The notes under the pieces are model-generated. The model worked only from the letters and a program-made list of their open reading frames with translations. It did not search any database and had not been told where the DNA came from. A DNA stretch of 64,000 nt from Pseudomonas mendocina (GTDB lineage Bacteria; Pseudomonadota; Gammaproteobacteria; Pseudomonadales; Pseudomonadaceae): contig NZ_CP027657.1 of NCBI RefSeq assembly GCF_003008615.1, positions 5,394,001-5,458,000 of the forward strand. The letters run 5' to 3'. Made by a program: the position numbers and the translations under genes. The stretch's first letter is position 1. Each line of letters opens with the position of its first letter. Positions 9,401 to 16,768 of the stretch are shown here, one piece after another.

Positions 9401-11382
9401 ACTACAGCGTGTCCGGCGCCAAGCTCGGCCAGACCGGCGAGCAACTGCTCAATGGTGGCGCGCTGGTGCGTCAACCTGGCGAGAACGTCGGGAAATATGG
9501 CCTCGAACAGGGCGAACTCGCGCTGAACAATGGCCTGGGCGGCAACTACACCCTGACATTCGTCGATGGCCAATTGCAGATCACTCAGGCCACGCTGGAC
9601 GTCACAGCGCAGGACAAGATCAAGGTCTACGGCGAGGTCGACCCGGCCCTGACCTACGTCATCTCCGGACTGAAGAACGGCGATACCCGCGAGCAGGTGC
9701 TGAGCGATGGCACGGTCAAGCGTGAAGCCGGCGAGAACGTCGGCACCTATGGCATCACCAACGACAGCCTGGCCCTGCTGAGCAACAACTACGTCCTGCA
9801 ATTCCATGATGGGGTGTTCAGCATCACTCCGGCTGAGCTGACCGTCACTGCCAAAGACAACAGCAAGGTCTACGGCGACGCCGATCCCAAGCTCACCTTC
9901 GAGGTCAGCGGTCTCAAACGTGGCGACACGGCTGACTCGGTGCTCAACGCCGGCGTACTGGAGCGCGACGCCGGTGAGAACGTTGGCCAGTACGGCATTC
10001 ACCAGGGCACCCTGAATCTGAACGGCCAGGCTGGTCAGAACTACGTTCTGCACTACGTGGGCGGTGACTTCTACATTACCCACGCGACCCTGACCGTCGA
10101 TGCCGATGGCAAGACCAAGGTCTATGGCGACTTTGACCCGGCGCTCACCTACAGCGTCAGTGGCCTGAAGAACGGTGACACCCAGGCCGATGTCCTGACC
10201 GGCGCGCTGAGCCGTGCCGAAGGCGAGAACGTCGGCAAATATGCCATCGGCCAAGGCAGCCTCGACCTCTCCTCGGGCAAGGGCCAGAACTACGTGCTGA
10301 GCTTTACCGGCGATGACTTCACCATCACCCCGGCAAGCCTGACCGTTACTGCCGACAGCAAGACCAAGGTGTATGGCAACCTCGATCCCAAGCTCACCTA
10401 CACCGTGGCCGGGCTGAAGAATGGCGACAGCCAGGCCGACGTGCTCAACGGCGGCGCGCTGAGCCGTGCACCTGGCGAAAACGTCGGCGACTACGCCATC
10501 GGCCAGGGCGATCTCGGGCTCAGTGAAGGCAAGGGTGGCAACTACATGTTGTCCTTCGTCGACGGCAACCTGGCCATCACCCCGGCAACCCTCACTGTCG
10601 AGGCACAGGACAAAGGCAAGGTCTACGGCGACGCCGACCCGACCCTGACCTACGTCGTCTCCGGGCTGAAAAACGGTGATACCGCTGCCTCGGTAATCGG
10701 CGGCGAGTTGACCCGCGAGGCTGGCGAGAACGTCAGACCCGAAGGCTACGCCATCACCCAGGGCACGGTGGAGCTGAGCAGCGGCAACTACCGCATGGTG
10801 TTCAAGGACGGCAAGCTGCAGGTCTCCCCGGCGCCGCTGACGGTAGTGGCCGACAACAAGACCAAGGTGCAAGGCGAGCAGGATCCTGCGCTCACCTACA
10901 GCGTTTCCGGCCTGAAACGCGATGACTCCGCCAGCGTGGTGCAGGGCCAACTGAAGCGCGACCCCGGCGAGGCGCCCGGCCAGTATGCCATCGGCCAGGA
11001 CGGCAGCCTGAGCGCCGGCAGCAACTACACCGTGACCTTCGAGGGCGGCACCCTGACCATCACCGGCCCGCTGGCACCTGCCCCGCTACCGCCGCTGCCG
11101 GTCACGGCGCAATCGCCCGGAAACACCCGCTGCACCGCCGTCGAATCACCTTCGGCAGTATCGGCCAACTATTCGATCTCGCCGGCCGTGATCCGCACCT
11201 ATGCCGTGCAGCTGGTCTGCAAACCCCGGTCTTATGGCGACACTACCGACACCGTGCCGACCCTGCTGGACGTACTGAGCTACGCCAACAGCCGCTTCGA
11301 GGACGGCAAGTTCATCGTCCCGGACTGGAATCGTTCTCTGATCCCACACGAGCTCACCGCTCCGACCCAGGGAGGTAAATAG
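6496..11382 (+). CDS. Two-partner secretion exoprotein with MBG repeats (CdrA/HMW-like adhesin)
   Basis: 1628 residues from ATG 6496 (GAGGG five bases upstream). Order: signal peptide (about 1-23), haemagglutinin-type TPS secretion domain (about 30-260) with LVNPNGIMFG near residue 118, a beta-helix-like Gly/Asn/Val-rich part with a WLLDPQTVNIE turn near 430, a divergent region, then an MBG/YDG repeat array (about 850-1525). Near the C-terminus lie two Cys 28 residues apart (RCTAVES ... LVCKPRS), as in HMW1 and CdrA, where a disulphide loop holds the exoprotein in its TpsB pore. The partner gene follows after 2 bp. A matrix or cell-cell adhesin is likely. It is shorter than P. aeruginosa CdrA, and I see no TAAG-type LapG site near the C-terminus, so orthology is not certain. 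Confidence 0.88.
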   Translation: MMKHNHLAFLLASPLAIAIASAANGAHEIEQIANHSGSLPEGGQVIGGQATITQHGNQMDVNTSTHRTTINWQRFNVGPDNRITFTQPDGKSITLNRVLGGDPSKIYGAITSNGQLILVNPNGIMFGPNSHVSSSALVASAGFLTEEQARQFAETGKLDIHLTGSVDHQGSITVHDNGMVALLGAQVNNAGVIEAHKGTVQLATGPKAALDFYGDGLLNIAIDGEPGASDSVNADVSGGVRNTGEIDVGNGTVAMSAGRAAKHLDSVIHIGGAVIADSVSEDGGTIVLANAAKTDVTGHLSAKGVNGGEIRVLGDEVNVAGSAQIDASGTQAAGGKVLVGGSYQGKGSEPAASRTTVAEGAQLKADGKTDGGQVVVWSDGKTHFAGSASAQGERKGGVVETSGKQLTIAPQAQVNASGGQASGKWLLDPQTVNIEAEGGAPGSGTVAASAIASALKNNDVEINAEKRINVNAAIIAQDAGYHTLRLLADGTVAPVSVYNDSSDPFADAKRNDSGSVYINAPILLKDGHLYIAASGDVLLNNTTGTQSGDAGYLGRAIIDVGNGTIWIKTSNSASVIQQQGTALIGKNVAVEGASVLLDSSLNHAGTLAGKASNGKFIYNQTSSDGVHTGKVQVTHDGVTETQDGVSSSAIAKLGEHWMWERTGEEPHHLTIDESTPFQYLVFEALEYVDHKNHKPIAGDRTDSDYWVSSLTFKNAATGDVWVVSSNPAVASGMSVTRNGEATSELPPGFALGTPQGTVTASTQGWGVTDGKGDEGNKAASNAINRNGAKNASDQLVVDLGTSTSSVVAEANDLWHSGNKYESGVVSFLGEKDTSQDGGVTLKSQTAQLEGKIADAQREYGDANPDFTASVGLPENASDNSKAVKGVDDFVDRQLQQDRFDVKVTPSTDATASSAVGDYKVGGNIDASGYAGQRYQASVKEGTLHVTPAELTVSANDKQKVYGDADPALDYSVSGAKLGQTGEQLLNGGALVRQPGENVGKYGLEQGELALNNGLGGNYTLTFVDGQLQITQATLDVTAQDKIKVYGEVDPALTYVISGLKNGDTREQVLSDGTVKREAGENVGTYGITNDSLALLSNNYVLQFHDGVFSITPAELTVTAKDNSKVYGDADPKLTFEVSGLKRGDTADSVLNAGVLERDAGENVGQYGIHQGTLNLNGQAGQNYVLHYVGGDFYITHATLTVDADGKTKVYGDFDPALTYSVSGLKNGDTQADVLTGALSRAEGENVGKYAIGQGSLDLSSGKGQNYVLSFTGDDFTITPASLTVTADSKTKVYGNLDPKLTYTVAGLKNGDSQADVLNGGALSRAPGENVGDYAIGQGDLGLSEGKGGNYMLSFVDGNLAITPATLTVEAQDKGKVYGDADPTLTYVVSGLKNGDTAASVIGGELTREAGENVRPEGYAITQGTVELSSGNYRMVFKDGKLQVSPAPLTVVADNKTKVQGEQDPALTYSVSGLKRDDSASVVQGQLKRDPGEAPGQYAIGQDGSLSAGSNYTVTFEGGTLTITGPLAPAPLPPLPVTAQSPGNTRCTAVESPSAVSANYSISPAVIRTYAVQLVCKPRSYGDTTDTVPTLLDVLSYANSRFEDGKFIVPDWNRSLIPHELTAPTQGGK
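9341..11070 (+). repeat. Tandem MBG/YDG-type protein repeats (seven, plus a degenerate one upstream)
   Basis: Seven units of about 80 codons each begin with the pattern LTV-A-x-x-K-x-KVYGDADP-LTY-VSGLK-GD and end with YxLxFxDGxLxITPA. Their openings lie near 9341, 9596, 9836, 10088, 10343, 10589 and 10838. In the last unit KVYG has become KVQG. A degenerate eighth unit (REYGDANPDF) precedes them at about 9065-9340. They match MBG/YDG domains of bacterial adhesins and probably form a stalk of Ig-like folds. Unit number may vary between strains by recombination. Confidence 0.8.
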
Positions 11383-11384
11383 TC

Positions 11385-13136
11385 ATGAACGCACATCCTT
11401 CCAAACTCACCCGGGTGGCCGCAGCCGTGCTCTCTGCACTGGTACTGGTCAATGGCACCCAGGCCGTGGCCGCCCCGCTGGGGCAACTGGATCCTGGCCG
11501 CGTGGAGGTTCCGGATCGCTCAGGCACCCGTAACTCCGTCACCACGATGCCCGGCACCCTGGAGATGCCCGAAACCGTCATCACACCAGAGATCGAGGAG
11601 CCGCCAGAGGAGATGACCGCCCTGCCCGGCAACATGACTCGCTTCCTTGTGAAGAAGGTCAACATCGTCGGTGCTAATAGCTATCCGCCAGGCACTTTCG
11701 ACTCTCTGGTCAGCCGCTTGGAGGGTAATAGGGTGAATCTGCAGGAGATCAACAAGGTGGTGAACACCATCACCCAGCGCTATCGCAAGGCCGGCTTCCT
11801 GCTGGCCAAGGCCTACCTCCCGGAGCAGCGCCTGGAGGACGGCGTTCTGACCATCCAGGTATTCGAGGGCAAGGTCAATGAGGTGACCTTCAGCGGCCCT
11901 ACCAACACGACCCTGAAGCGTTACGCCGACAACATACTCAGCGAGACGCCACCGACCAGCACCACCCTCGAGCGCAACCTGCTGCTGATGAACGACGTCT
12001 CGGGCAATGATAGCCGGGCAATGCTGCAGGCCTCACCGGTCGAGGACGGCACCGACCTGGCCGTGGAAAACAGCCTGCGCAAATACGAAGGCTTCGTCGG
12101 TTTCGACAACCGCGACAGCCGTTACTTCGGCCCCTGGCAGTTGTACGGTGGCGTTGGAGTGAACGATCTCACCGGGCGCGGCGACCACCTGGGCGTACGC
12201 GCCGGACGCTCCATCGAGGGTGACAAGATGACCTTCGTCGAAGGCCAGTACGAGTTGCCGCTGGGTAGCAAGGGCGACGTGCTGAGCGTGCTCGCCCAGC
12301 ACAACGACGGTCATGCCGATACCTACTCGTTCCTCAACCCCAACAGCTCAGGCGATACCTTCGCGTTGCGCCTGACCCGTCCGTGGATCCGCTTGCGTGA
12401 CGAGACCCTGAAGACCTCGGCAGCCTTCACCTACTACAACGGCACCTCTGAGTACCTGGACGACAAGAGCCTGCCACCCTCCAGCGAGGATCGTATCCGC
12501 GCCCTGCGCCTGGGCGCCAGCTACGACTGGTACGACGCGTATGGCGGCAAGAACCTGCTCAAGGCCGAGCTGAGCCAGGGGCTGGATATCATGGGGGCCA
12601 GCAGCGAGAGCCGCCTGAACCCGTCCCGTGAAGGCGGCGAGACCGACTTCACCAAGCTGCAGGTGGACGCCCAGCGGATTCAGGATCTGTCTGGCGTGAT
12701 GGATGGCCTGAACCTCTACGTCGCCGGCAGCGCGCAGACCTCGTTCGGTCAGCGCCTGCTTTCACCCGAGCAGTTCGGTGTGGGCGGCAGCGAGTTCGGC
12801 CGGGGCTACGACCCATCGGAAATTACCGGTGACAGCGGTGTCGCGCTGAAGACCGAGCTGCAGTACAACCACGTGCACAGCGTCAAGGATCATGCTGTGC
12901 CAACGCAGTACTACGGTTTCTGGGATGCCGGCAAGGTCTGGAGCGAGAAACCCAGCTGGGTTCGCTCGGAGAGCCTGGCCTCGGCGGGTTTCGGTGCGCG
13001 CTTCAATGTGTTCAAGGACACCTATGTATCGCCCGAGGTCGCCTTCCCGCTCACCCGTTCGGTATCCGCCGAGGAGCTGGATGACGATAACGGCAAGGCG
13101 CCTAGGTTCTACATCAACTTCCTCAAGCTCTTCTGA
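11385..13136 (+). CDS. TpsB outer-membrane transporter (ShlB/FhaC/HecB family)
   Basis: 583 residues, start ATG 11385 behind GGGAGG. Signal peptide 1-29, a Pro/Glu-rich linker, a POTRA-type domain from FLVKKVNIVGANSY (about 84) to IQVFEGKVNEV (about 165), then a 16-strand-type barrel. The FGRGYDPSEITGD segment near residue 468 is the conserved (V/F)RGY loop motif of the Omp85/TpsB family, and the C-terminus ends in Phe. It should secrete the upstream exoprotein and, through that protein's Cys-pair tail, keep it anchored. It forms one operon with the exoprotein; a strong terminator follows 80 bp later. Confidence 0.92.
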   Translation: MNAHPSKLTRVAAAVLSALVLVNGTQAVAAPLGQLDPGRVEVPDRSGTRNSVTTMPGTLEMPETVITPEIEEPPEEMTALPGNMTRFLVKKVNIVGANSYPPGTFDSLVSRLEGNRVNLQEINKVVNTITQRYRKAGFLLAKAYLPEQRLEDGVLTIQVFEGKVNEVTFSGPTNTTLKRYADNILSETPPTSTTLERNLLLMNDVSGNDSRAMLQASPVEDGTDLAVENSLRKYEGFVGFDNRDSRYFGPWQLYGGVGVNDLTGRGDHLGVRAGRSIEGDKMTFVEGQYELPLGSKGDVLSVLAQHNDGHADTYSFLNPNSSGDTFALRLTRPWIRLRDETLKTSAAFTYYNGTSEYLDDKSLPPSSEDRIRALRLGASYDWYDAYGGKNLLKAELSQGLDIMGASSESRLNPSREGGETDFTKLQVDAQRIQDLSGVMDGLNLYVAGSAQTSFGQRLLSPEQFGVGGSEFGRGYDPSEITGDSGVALKTELQYNHVHSVKDHAVPTQYYGFWDAGKVWSEKPSWVRSESLASAGFGARFNVFKDTYVSPEVAFPLTRSVSAEELDDDNGKAPRFYINFLKLF

Positions 13137-13217
13137 GAAGGTGAACCGCATGCACAGGCACGCCCCACTTCGCCCTCTTCGGCGACGATGCCGTGCATGA
13201 TTGGACGCGTAGCGCAT

Positions 13218-13250
13218 AAGGCCGCCATGCTACCAGCATGGCGGCCTTTT
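13218..13250 (+). terminator. Rho-independent terminator of the two-partner secretion operon
   Basis: Perfect 12-bp stem GGCCGCCATGCT / AGCATGGCGGCC with a 3-base loop, extended by AA/TT and followed by TTTT. It can also serve the minus strand. Confidence 0.9.
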
Positions 13251-13379
13251 CGTGATACGGCGTCAAGCGAATGCCGAGGACGGGCAGACGAAAGCCTGAT
13301 CAGCAAGAGACGATGGGAAAGTACCAGAGCCGCTGAATCACGGGCGTGATCAGCGCAAAGAACCAGGCAGGAAAACTGG

Positions 13380-13492
13380 AGGTGGACCCTACCAGCCACA
13401 CCCCGGCACACAATGTTCCCGCTATGGCTGCTCCCTTCCGGGCCTGACCAGGTTGACGGGTAATCGTTGCGAGGGGACCGGCAGGGCCACCA
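13380..13492 (-). ncRNA. ffs: 4.5S signal recognition particle RNA
   Basis: The minus strand carries the SRP RNA core: GGTCAGGCCCGGAAGGGAGC with the GGAA tetraloop and symmetric/asymmetric loops, flanked by CCTCGCAACG on the 5' side and GTGTGCCGGGGTGTGGCTGG on the 3' side. The ends GGTGGCCCTGCC and GGTAGGGTCCACC pair with each other. The layout aligns base for base with the roughly 113-nt E. coli 4.5S RNA; ends are set by that alignment. With Ffh it targets membrane-protein ribosomes. It sits convergent to the TPS operon. Confidence 0.93.
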
Positions 13493-13524
13493 TAACGCTG
13501 CCCGCCATTGCGACGGGCCGCGCC

Positions 13525-13552
13525 ATTGTAACGACTAAACGCAAACTTACAA
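13525..13552 (-). promoter_or_regulatory. Sigma-70-type promoter for 4.5S RNA
   Basis: On the minus strand TTGTAA (13552-13547) and TACAAT (13530-13525) are separated by 16 bp. Transcription would start near 13518, giving a 5' leader of about 25 nt before the mature RNA, like the RNase P-removed leader of E. coli pre-4.5S RNA. Confidence 0.6.
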
Positions 13553-13586
13553 CTGCTTCAAACACTTAGATGCGTCGCTGCGCACC

Positions 13587-15221
13587 TCACACCCTGAAAC
13601 GCCCCACCAACTGGGCCAGGCCATGGGACAGTTCGGAGAGGTGCTGACTGGCCCGCGTGCTCTGTTCGGAGGTCTGCGACGCTTCGTTGGACAGGTCACG
13701 AATATCGCTGATGTTGCGGGCGATCTCCTCGGTGACGCTGCTCTGCTCCTCGCAGGCAGTGGCGATCTGCGCCGCCATGTCGTTGATGCGCTGCACCGAA
13801 TCGCCGGTGACGCTCAGTGCCTGATCCACACCCGCGGCCTGTTCCACGCTCTGCCGCGCCCGTGCGCTGCCCGAGTGCGTGGCCTTGACCGCGTTCTGCA
13901 CGCCGGTCTGCAGGCGCTCGATCATTTGCTGGATGTCCTTGGTCGACTCCTGGGTACGCGCCGCCAGTGCACGCACCTCATCGGCGACCACGGCGAAACC
14001 ACGGCCCTGCTCGCCTGCCCGCGCTGCTTCGATGGCCGCGTTGAGTGCCAGCAGGTTGGTCTGCTCGGCGATGCCCTTGATCACCGCCAGCACCGCACCG
14101 ATGTTGGCGGTTTCCTGCTCCAGAGTCTGGATGGTGTCGGAGGCGCTTTCCACTTCCTGGGCCAGTTGGCGAATCGAATGGATGGTCGCCCCCACCACCT
14201 GGGCGCCTTCGCGTGACTGCTGCTCGGCATTGCGCGCAGCATCGGCCGCGTTCTGCGCATTGCGCGCCACTTCGTGCACCGCCACGCTCATCTCAGTGGC
14301 GGCGGTACTGACCTGATCTACCGCCGCGTGCTCGCTGCTGATCAGCCGGTCGTTGGCGGCCGCCAGGCCGGCCAGGCTCTTGGCCGAATCGGCGACTTCG
14401 TCAGTGACGCGCCCGACTTCCTTGATCAACGGCTGCAGCTTGTCGAGGAAGCGGTTGAAGGCATGGCTGAGCTTGCCCAGCTCGTCCTTGGACAGCACGT
14501 CCAGGCGTACGCGCAGGTCGCCGTCACCATCGGCGATCTGCTCGATACGGTGCAGTAGATTGTGCAGCGGACGGGTCACCAGCAGCGGGAAGCCCACCAC
14601 CAGCACCAGGCACACCAGCAGGCCAACCGCGATGATCACCCCTTGTTGCCAGGCCAGCGACTCGCCGTGGGCAATGGCCGCGGTACCCACGGCATTGGCG
14701 GCGTTGTCCTCCAGTTCGCCGAGCTTGTCGATGGCGCTGCGCGCCTCTTCGAACTGCGCCTCGCTCTCGGCGAAGCTGAGTCGACTGGCGCCATTGGGGT
14801 CACTAGCAGTCATTTCCAGCACCCGTAGGGACGTCGCCTTCCAGCGCTCGAAACCGCGGTCGAATTCGGCCACCAGCGCCAGTGCTTCGCTGCCGGGCTG
14901 CATTGCGGCGAACTTGTGCACCCGGTCATAGGCCTGTTGCAAGTTCTCGGCATGCGAGGCACGCAGGTCGGCAGCATGGCTACCAGCATCCTCGTCGAGC
15001 AGGCTGCGTTCGGCAACGAAGGCCTGATAGAGGTCACGATCCGCATTGAGCAGCAGACTGATGGCAGGTAGATGGCGGTTGGTCAGCGTGGTACTGGATT
15101 CGGCGACCTGGGTAATGCCACGCATACCCAGCACCCCCATGCTCACCATCAAGGCGGCCAGCAAGAGAATGGGCAGGGCAATTTTCCAGCGGAAACCCAG
15201 ATCGGAGAAAGCGCGCAGCAT
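13587..15221 (-). CDS. Methyl-accepting chemotaxis protein
   Basis: 544 residues. Short cytoplasmic N-terminus, TM1 (about 14-34), periplasmic four-helix-type sensor with many Glu/Asp/Ala (about 35-185), TM2 near 192-214, HAMP domain ([20 protein letters not shown], about 215-270), then a long coiled-coil signalling domain. The hairpin tip [20 protein letters not shown] near residue 390 is the CheA/CheW-contact motif. No C-terminal CheR-tether pentapeptide is seen (ends VGRFRV). The ligand cannot be predicted. Monocistronic. Confidence 0.95.
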   Translation of the reverse strand: MLRAFSDLGFRWKIALPILLLAALMVSMGVLGMRGITQVAESSTTLTNRHLPAISLLLNADRDLYQAFVAERSLLDEDAGSHAADLRASHAENLQQAYDRVHKFAAMQPGSEALALVAEFDRGFERWKATSLRVLEMTASDPNGASRLSFAESEAQFEEARSAIDKLGELEDNAANAVGTAAIAHGESLAWQQGVIIAVGLLVCLVLVVGFPLLVTRPLHNLLHRIEQIADGDGDLRVRLDVLSKDELGKLSHAFNRFLDKLQPLIKEVGRVTDEVADSAKSLAGLAAANDRLISSEHAAVDQVSTAATEMSVAVHEVARNAQNAADAARNAEQQSREGAQVVGATIHSIRQLAQEVESASDTIQTLEQETANIGAVLAVIKGIAEQTNLLALNAAIEAARAGEQGRGFAVVADEVRALAARTQESTKDIQQMIERLQTGVQNAVKATHSGSARARQSVEQAAGVDQALSVTGDSVQRINDMAAQIATACEEQSSVTEEIARNISDIRDLSNEASQTSEQSTRASQHLSELSHGLAQLVGRFRV

Positions 15222-15294
15222 GATGGCACTCCAGTATTAGGCAAGTAAGTGAAGCTTAGCCGAGCCTTGCCAAGTCGCCGACTGGCTTTACAAA

Positions 15295-15317
15295 AACACC
15301 CCCATATCAAGGGTGTT
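15295..15317 (-). other. Hairpin in the chemoreceptor/HU intergenic region
   Basis: AACACCC and GGGTGTT arms around a 9-base loop. On the minus strand the stem runs into TTTTTG, like a weak terminator, but no minus-strand gene lies upstream of it. The 305-bp gap 15222-15526 should contain both divergent promoters; I see no clear boxes. Confidence 0.35.
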
Positions 15318-15526
15318 CGATGGCGCTAAGTGTGCCCGAGATTCGGGGCCCCTGCGTTTTTTGGTCGCAGACTGGAACCACCCGGGCCGATGCGACACTA
15401 AGCCCTATCGGAAGTGTCTGTTGCGGCACTACCGAGCCGCGCCTTTTATGCTAGCGTTCCCACGTTTTCGGCTGCCTGGCGTCAGGCCTGCGCACCGAAC
15501 CTCTCACCTGCAAATGGAGTTACATC

Positions 15527-15805
15527 ATGGCAATCACCAAAGACCAACTGATCAGCGACCTGGCCGAGGCCGTTTCCCTGCCCAAAGCCACCGTCCGCAC
15601 CCTGATCGATCAGCTGGGCGAAATTGTCGGCGACGCACTGGAAAATGACGGTGAGATCACCCTGCCAGGCATCGGCAAGCTGAAAGTGAGCGAGCGCCCG
15701 GCTCGTACCGGCCGTAATCCCCAGACCGGCAAGAGCATCGAAATCGCTGCCAAGAAAGTGGTCAAGCTGGTGCCTACCAAGGCCCTGACTGACGCGCTGA
15801 ACTGA
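15527..15805 (+). CDS. HU-family DNA-binding protein
   Basis: 92-residue nucleoid protein. N-terminal dimerisation helices (MAITKDQLISDLAEAV), the beta-arm signature GIGKLKVSERPARTGRNPQTG near residues 47-66, and a C-terminal helix. It binds and bends DNA nonspecifically as a dimer. Residues such as ENDGEITLPGIGKL differ from E. coli HupA/HupB, so this is one of the several Pseudomonas HU paralogues; I do not assign a letter. Start ATG is preceded by GGAG. Own terminator follows. Confidence 0.95.
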   Translation: MAITKDQLISDLAEAVSLPKATVRTLIDQLGEIVGDALENDGEITLPGIGKLKVSERPARTGRNPQTGKSIEIAAKKVVKLVPTKALTDALN

Positions 15806-15813
15806 TATCCGTA

Positions 15814-15843
15814 CGAAAAGTCGCCTAACGCAGGCACTTTTCG
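15814..15843. terminator. Bidirectional terminator between HU and the copper operon
   Basis: CGAAAAGT-C-GCCT / AGGC-ACTTTTCG stem with a 5-base loop; A-run on the left, T-run on the right, so it can stop transcripts from both sides. It lies 9 bp after the HU stop and 66 bp from the end of the last copper gene. Confidence 0.8.
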
Positions 15844-15908
15844 CACAGAGCGCGAGGTTCCGAGTATCCGCCGGCCCGTGACACCCTGCCCGGGCCGGCT
15901 TCCCTTCC

Positions 15909-16205
15909 TTATTCCCGCACCTGCAACTCGGTGACGATGTAGCGGTTGCCCTCCTGGCGCGCCTGGAAATGTACGCGATCACCCACCTCGACACCGTCCA
16001 GCAAGCTGGCCGGCTGCACCTCGAAAACCATGGTCATTGGCGGCATACCGATACTGGCAATGGTGCCGTGTCGCAGAGTGACCTTGTGCGTGGCGGCATC
16101 GACCTTGCGCACCTCTCCCTGGCTCAGCGGCGCAGACTCCGAAGCCTGTAGCGGCAGGCTGAACGATACGGCCAGCGCCGCGACCCATAGTGTTTTCTTC
16201 ATCAT
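15909..16205 (-). CDS. CusF-like periplasmic copper-binding protein
   Basis: 98 residues from ATG 16205, chosen because AGGAG lies 5 bases upstream; a longer frame adds only five residues. Signal peptide to about residue 22 (ALAVSFSLPLQA). The mature part matches the CusF/CopK-like fold: GEVRKVDAATHKVTLRHG, then GMPPMTMVFEV, where the Met-rich stretch is the Cu(I)-binding signature of CusF, and VGDRVHFQARQEG. It should chaperone Cu(I) in the periplasm to an efflux pump. Last gene of the minus-strand copper operon, 18 bp after the cupredoxin gene. Confidence 0.85.
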   Translation of the reverse strand: MMKKTLWVAALAVSFSLPLQASESAPLSQGEVRKVDAATHKVTLRHGTIASIGMPPMTMVFEVQPASLLDGVEVGDRVHFQARQEGNRYIVTELQVRE

Positions 16206-16223
16206 GAATCTCCTGTGCACGGG

Positions 16224-16724
16224 TTATTCGGCCAACACCCGGATGCGGCCGACCATGCCGGCCTGGTAATGGCCGGCGATCAGGCAGGCGAAGTCGAATT
16301 CGCCTGCACGGTTGAACGTCCAGATCATCTCCATGCTCTGCCCCGGCTCGACGTGCGCCATGTAGGGCTCGTCGTGCTGCATGCCGGGAAAACGCAGCAT
16401 CATCGCCGCGTGCTCGTCCAGCGACTGGCGGGTGCCGAGAACGAACTCGTGAAGCATCTGCCCGCCGTTACGGTGAACGAAACGAATGGTCTCGCCCTGC
16501 TTCACTTCTATCTGCTGCGGGACGAAGCGCATGTCGTCACCCATGGCGATCTCGATACTGCGGTCAACCTCTGCCGCTTCGCCGGCGATGCCCCAGGGTT
16601 TCTGCTCCTTGTCCATCGCCATCATGGCGTGGCCCTGGTGCGAATCGCCATGCGCCAACGCTGCGCCGCTGATCAGCAATGCGCTCGCTGCCAGCGCCAG
16701 AGCAAGGGAATATGCCCGTTTCAT
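16224..16724 (-). CDS. Periplasmic cupredoxin (blue copper protein)
   Basis: 166 residues from ATG 16724 with GAGGT upstream; the frame extends further but lacks a better site. Signal peptide to about residue 25, then a His/Met-rich segment (HGDSHQGHAMMAMDK). Type-1 copper ligands are visible: His in GGQMLHEFVLG, Cys in FDFACLIAGHYQAGM, the His of AGHY and the Met of AGM, the plastocyanin/azurin order. Likely an electron acceptor or copper buffer beside the multicopper oxidase, whose stop lies 44 bp upstream in the same operon. Confidence 0.87.
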   Translation of the reverse strand: MKRAYSLALALAASALLISGAALAHGDSHQGHAMMAMDKEQKPWGIAGEAAEVDRSIEIAMGDDMRFVPQQIEVKQGETIRFVHRNGGQMLHEFVLGTRQSLDEHAAMMLRFPGMQHDEPYMAHVEPGQSMEMIWTFNRAGEFDFACLIAGHYQAGMVGRIRVLAE

Positions 16725-16768
16725 GTTTCGTACCTCGAATGTAGGTAAGGAAAGAATCGTTGATCTGT

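Noticed and set aside
7759..10950. 1063-codon open frame on the minus strand
   Set aside because: Antisense to the well-supported exoprotein; low-complexity Val/Gly/Ala/Asp translation with no signal or domain. A product of high third-position GC and repeated units.
9341..11070. Repeat array considered as CRISPR
   Set aside because: Units are about 240 bp, in frame and diverged at DNA level; they encode protein domains.
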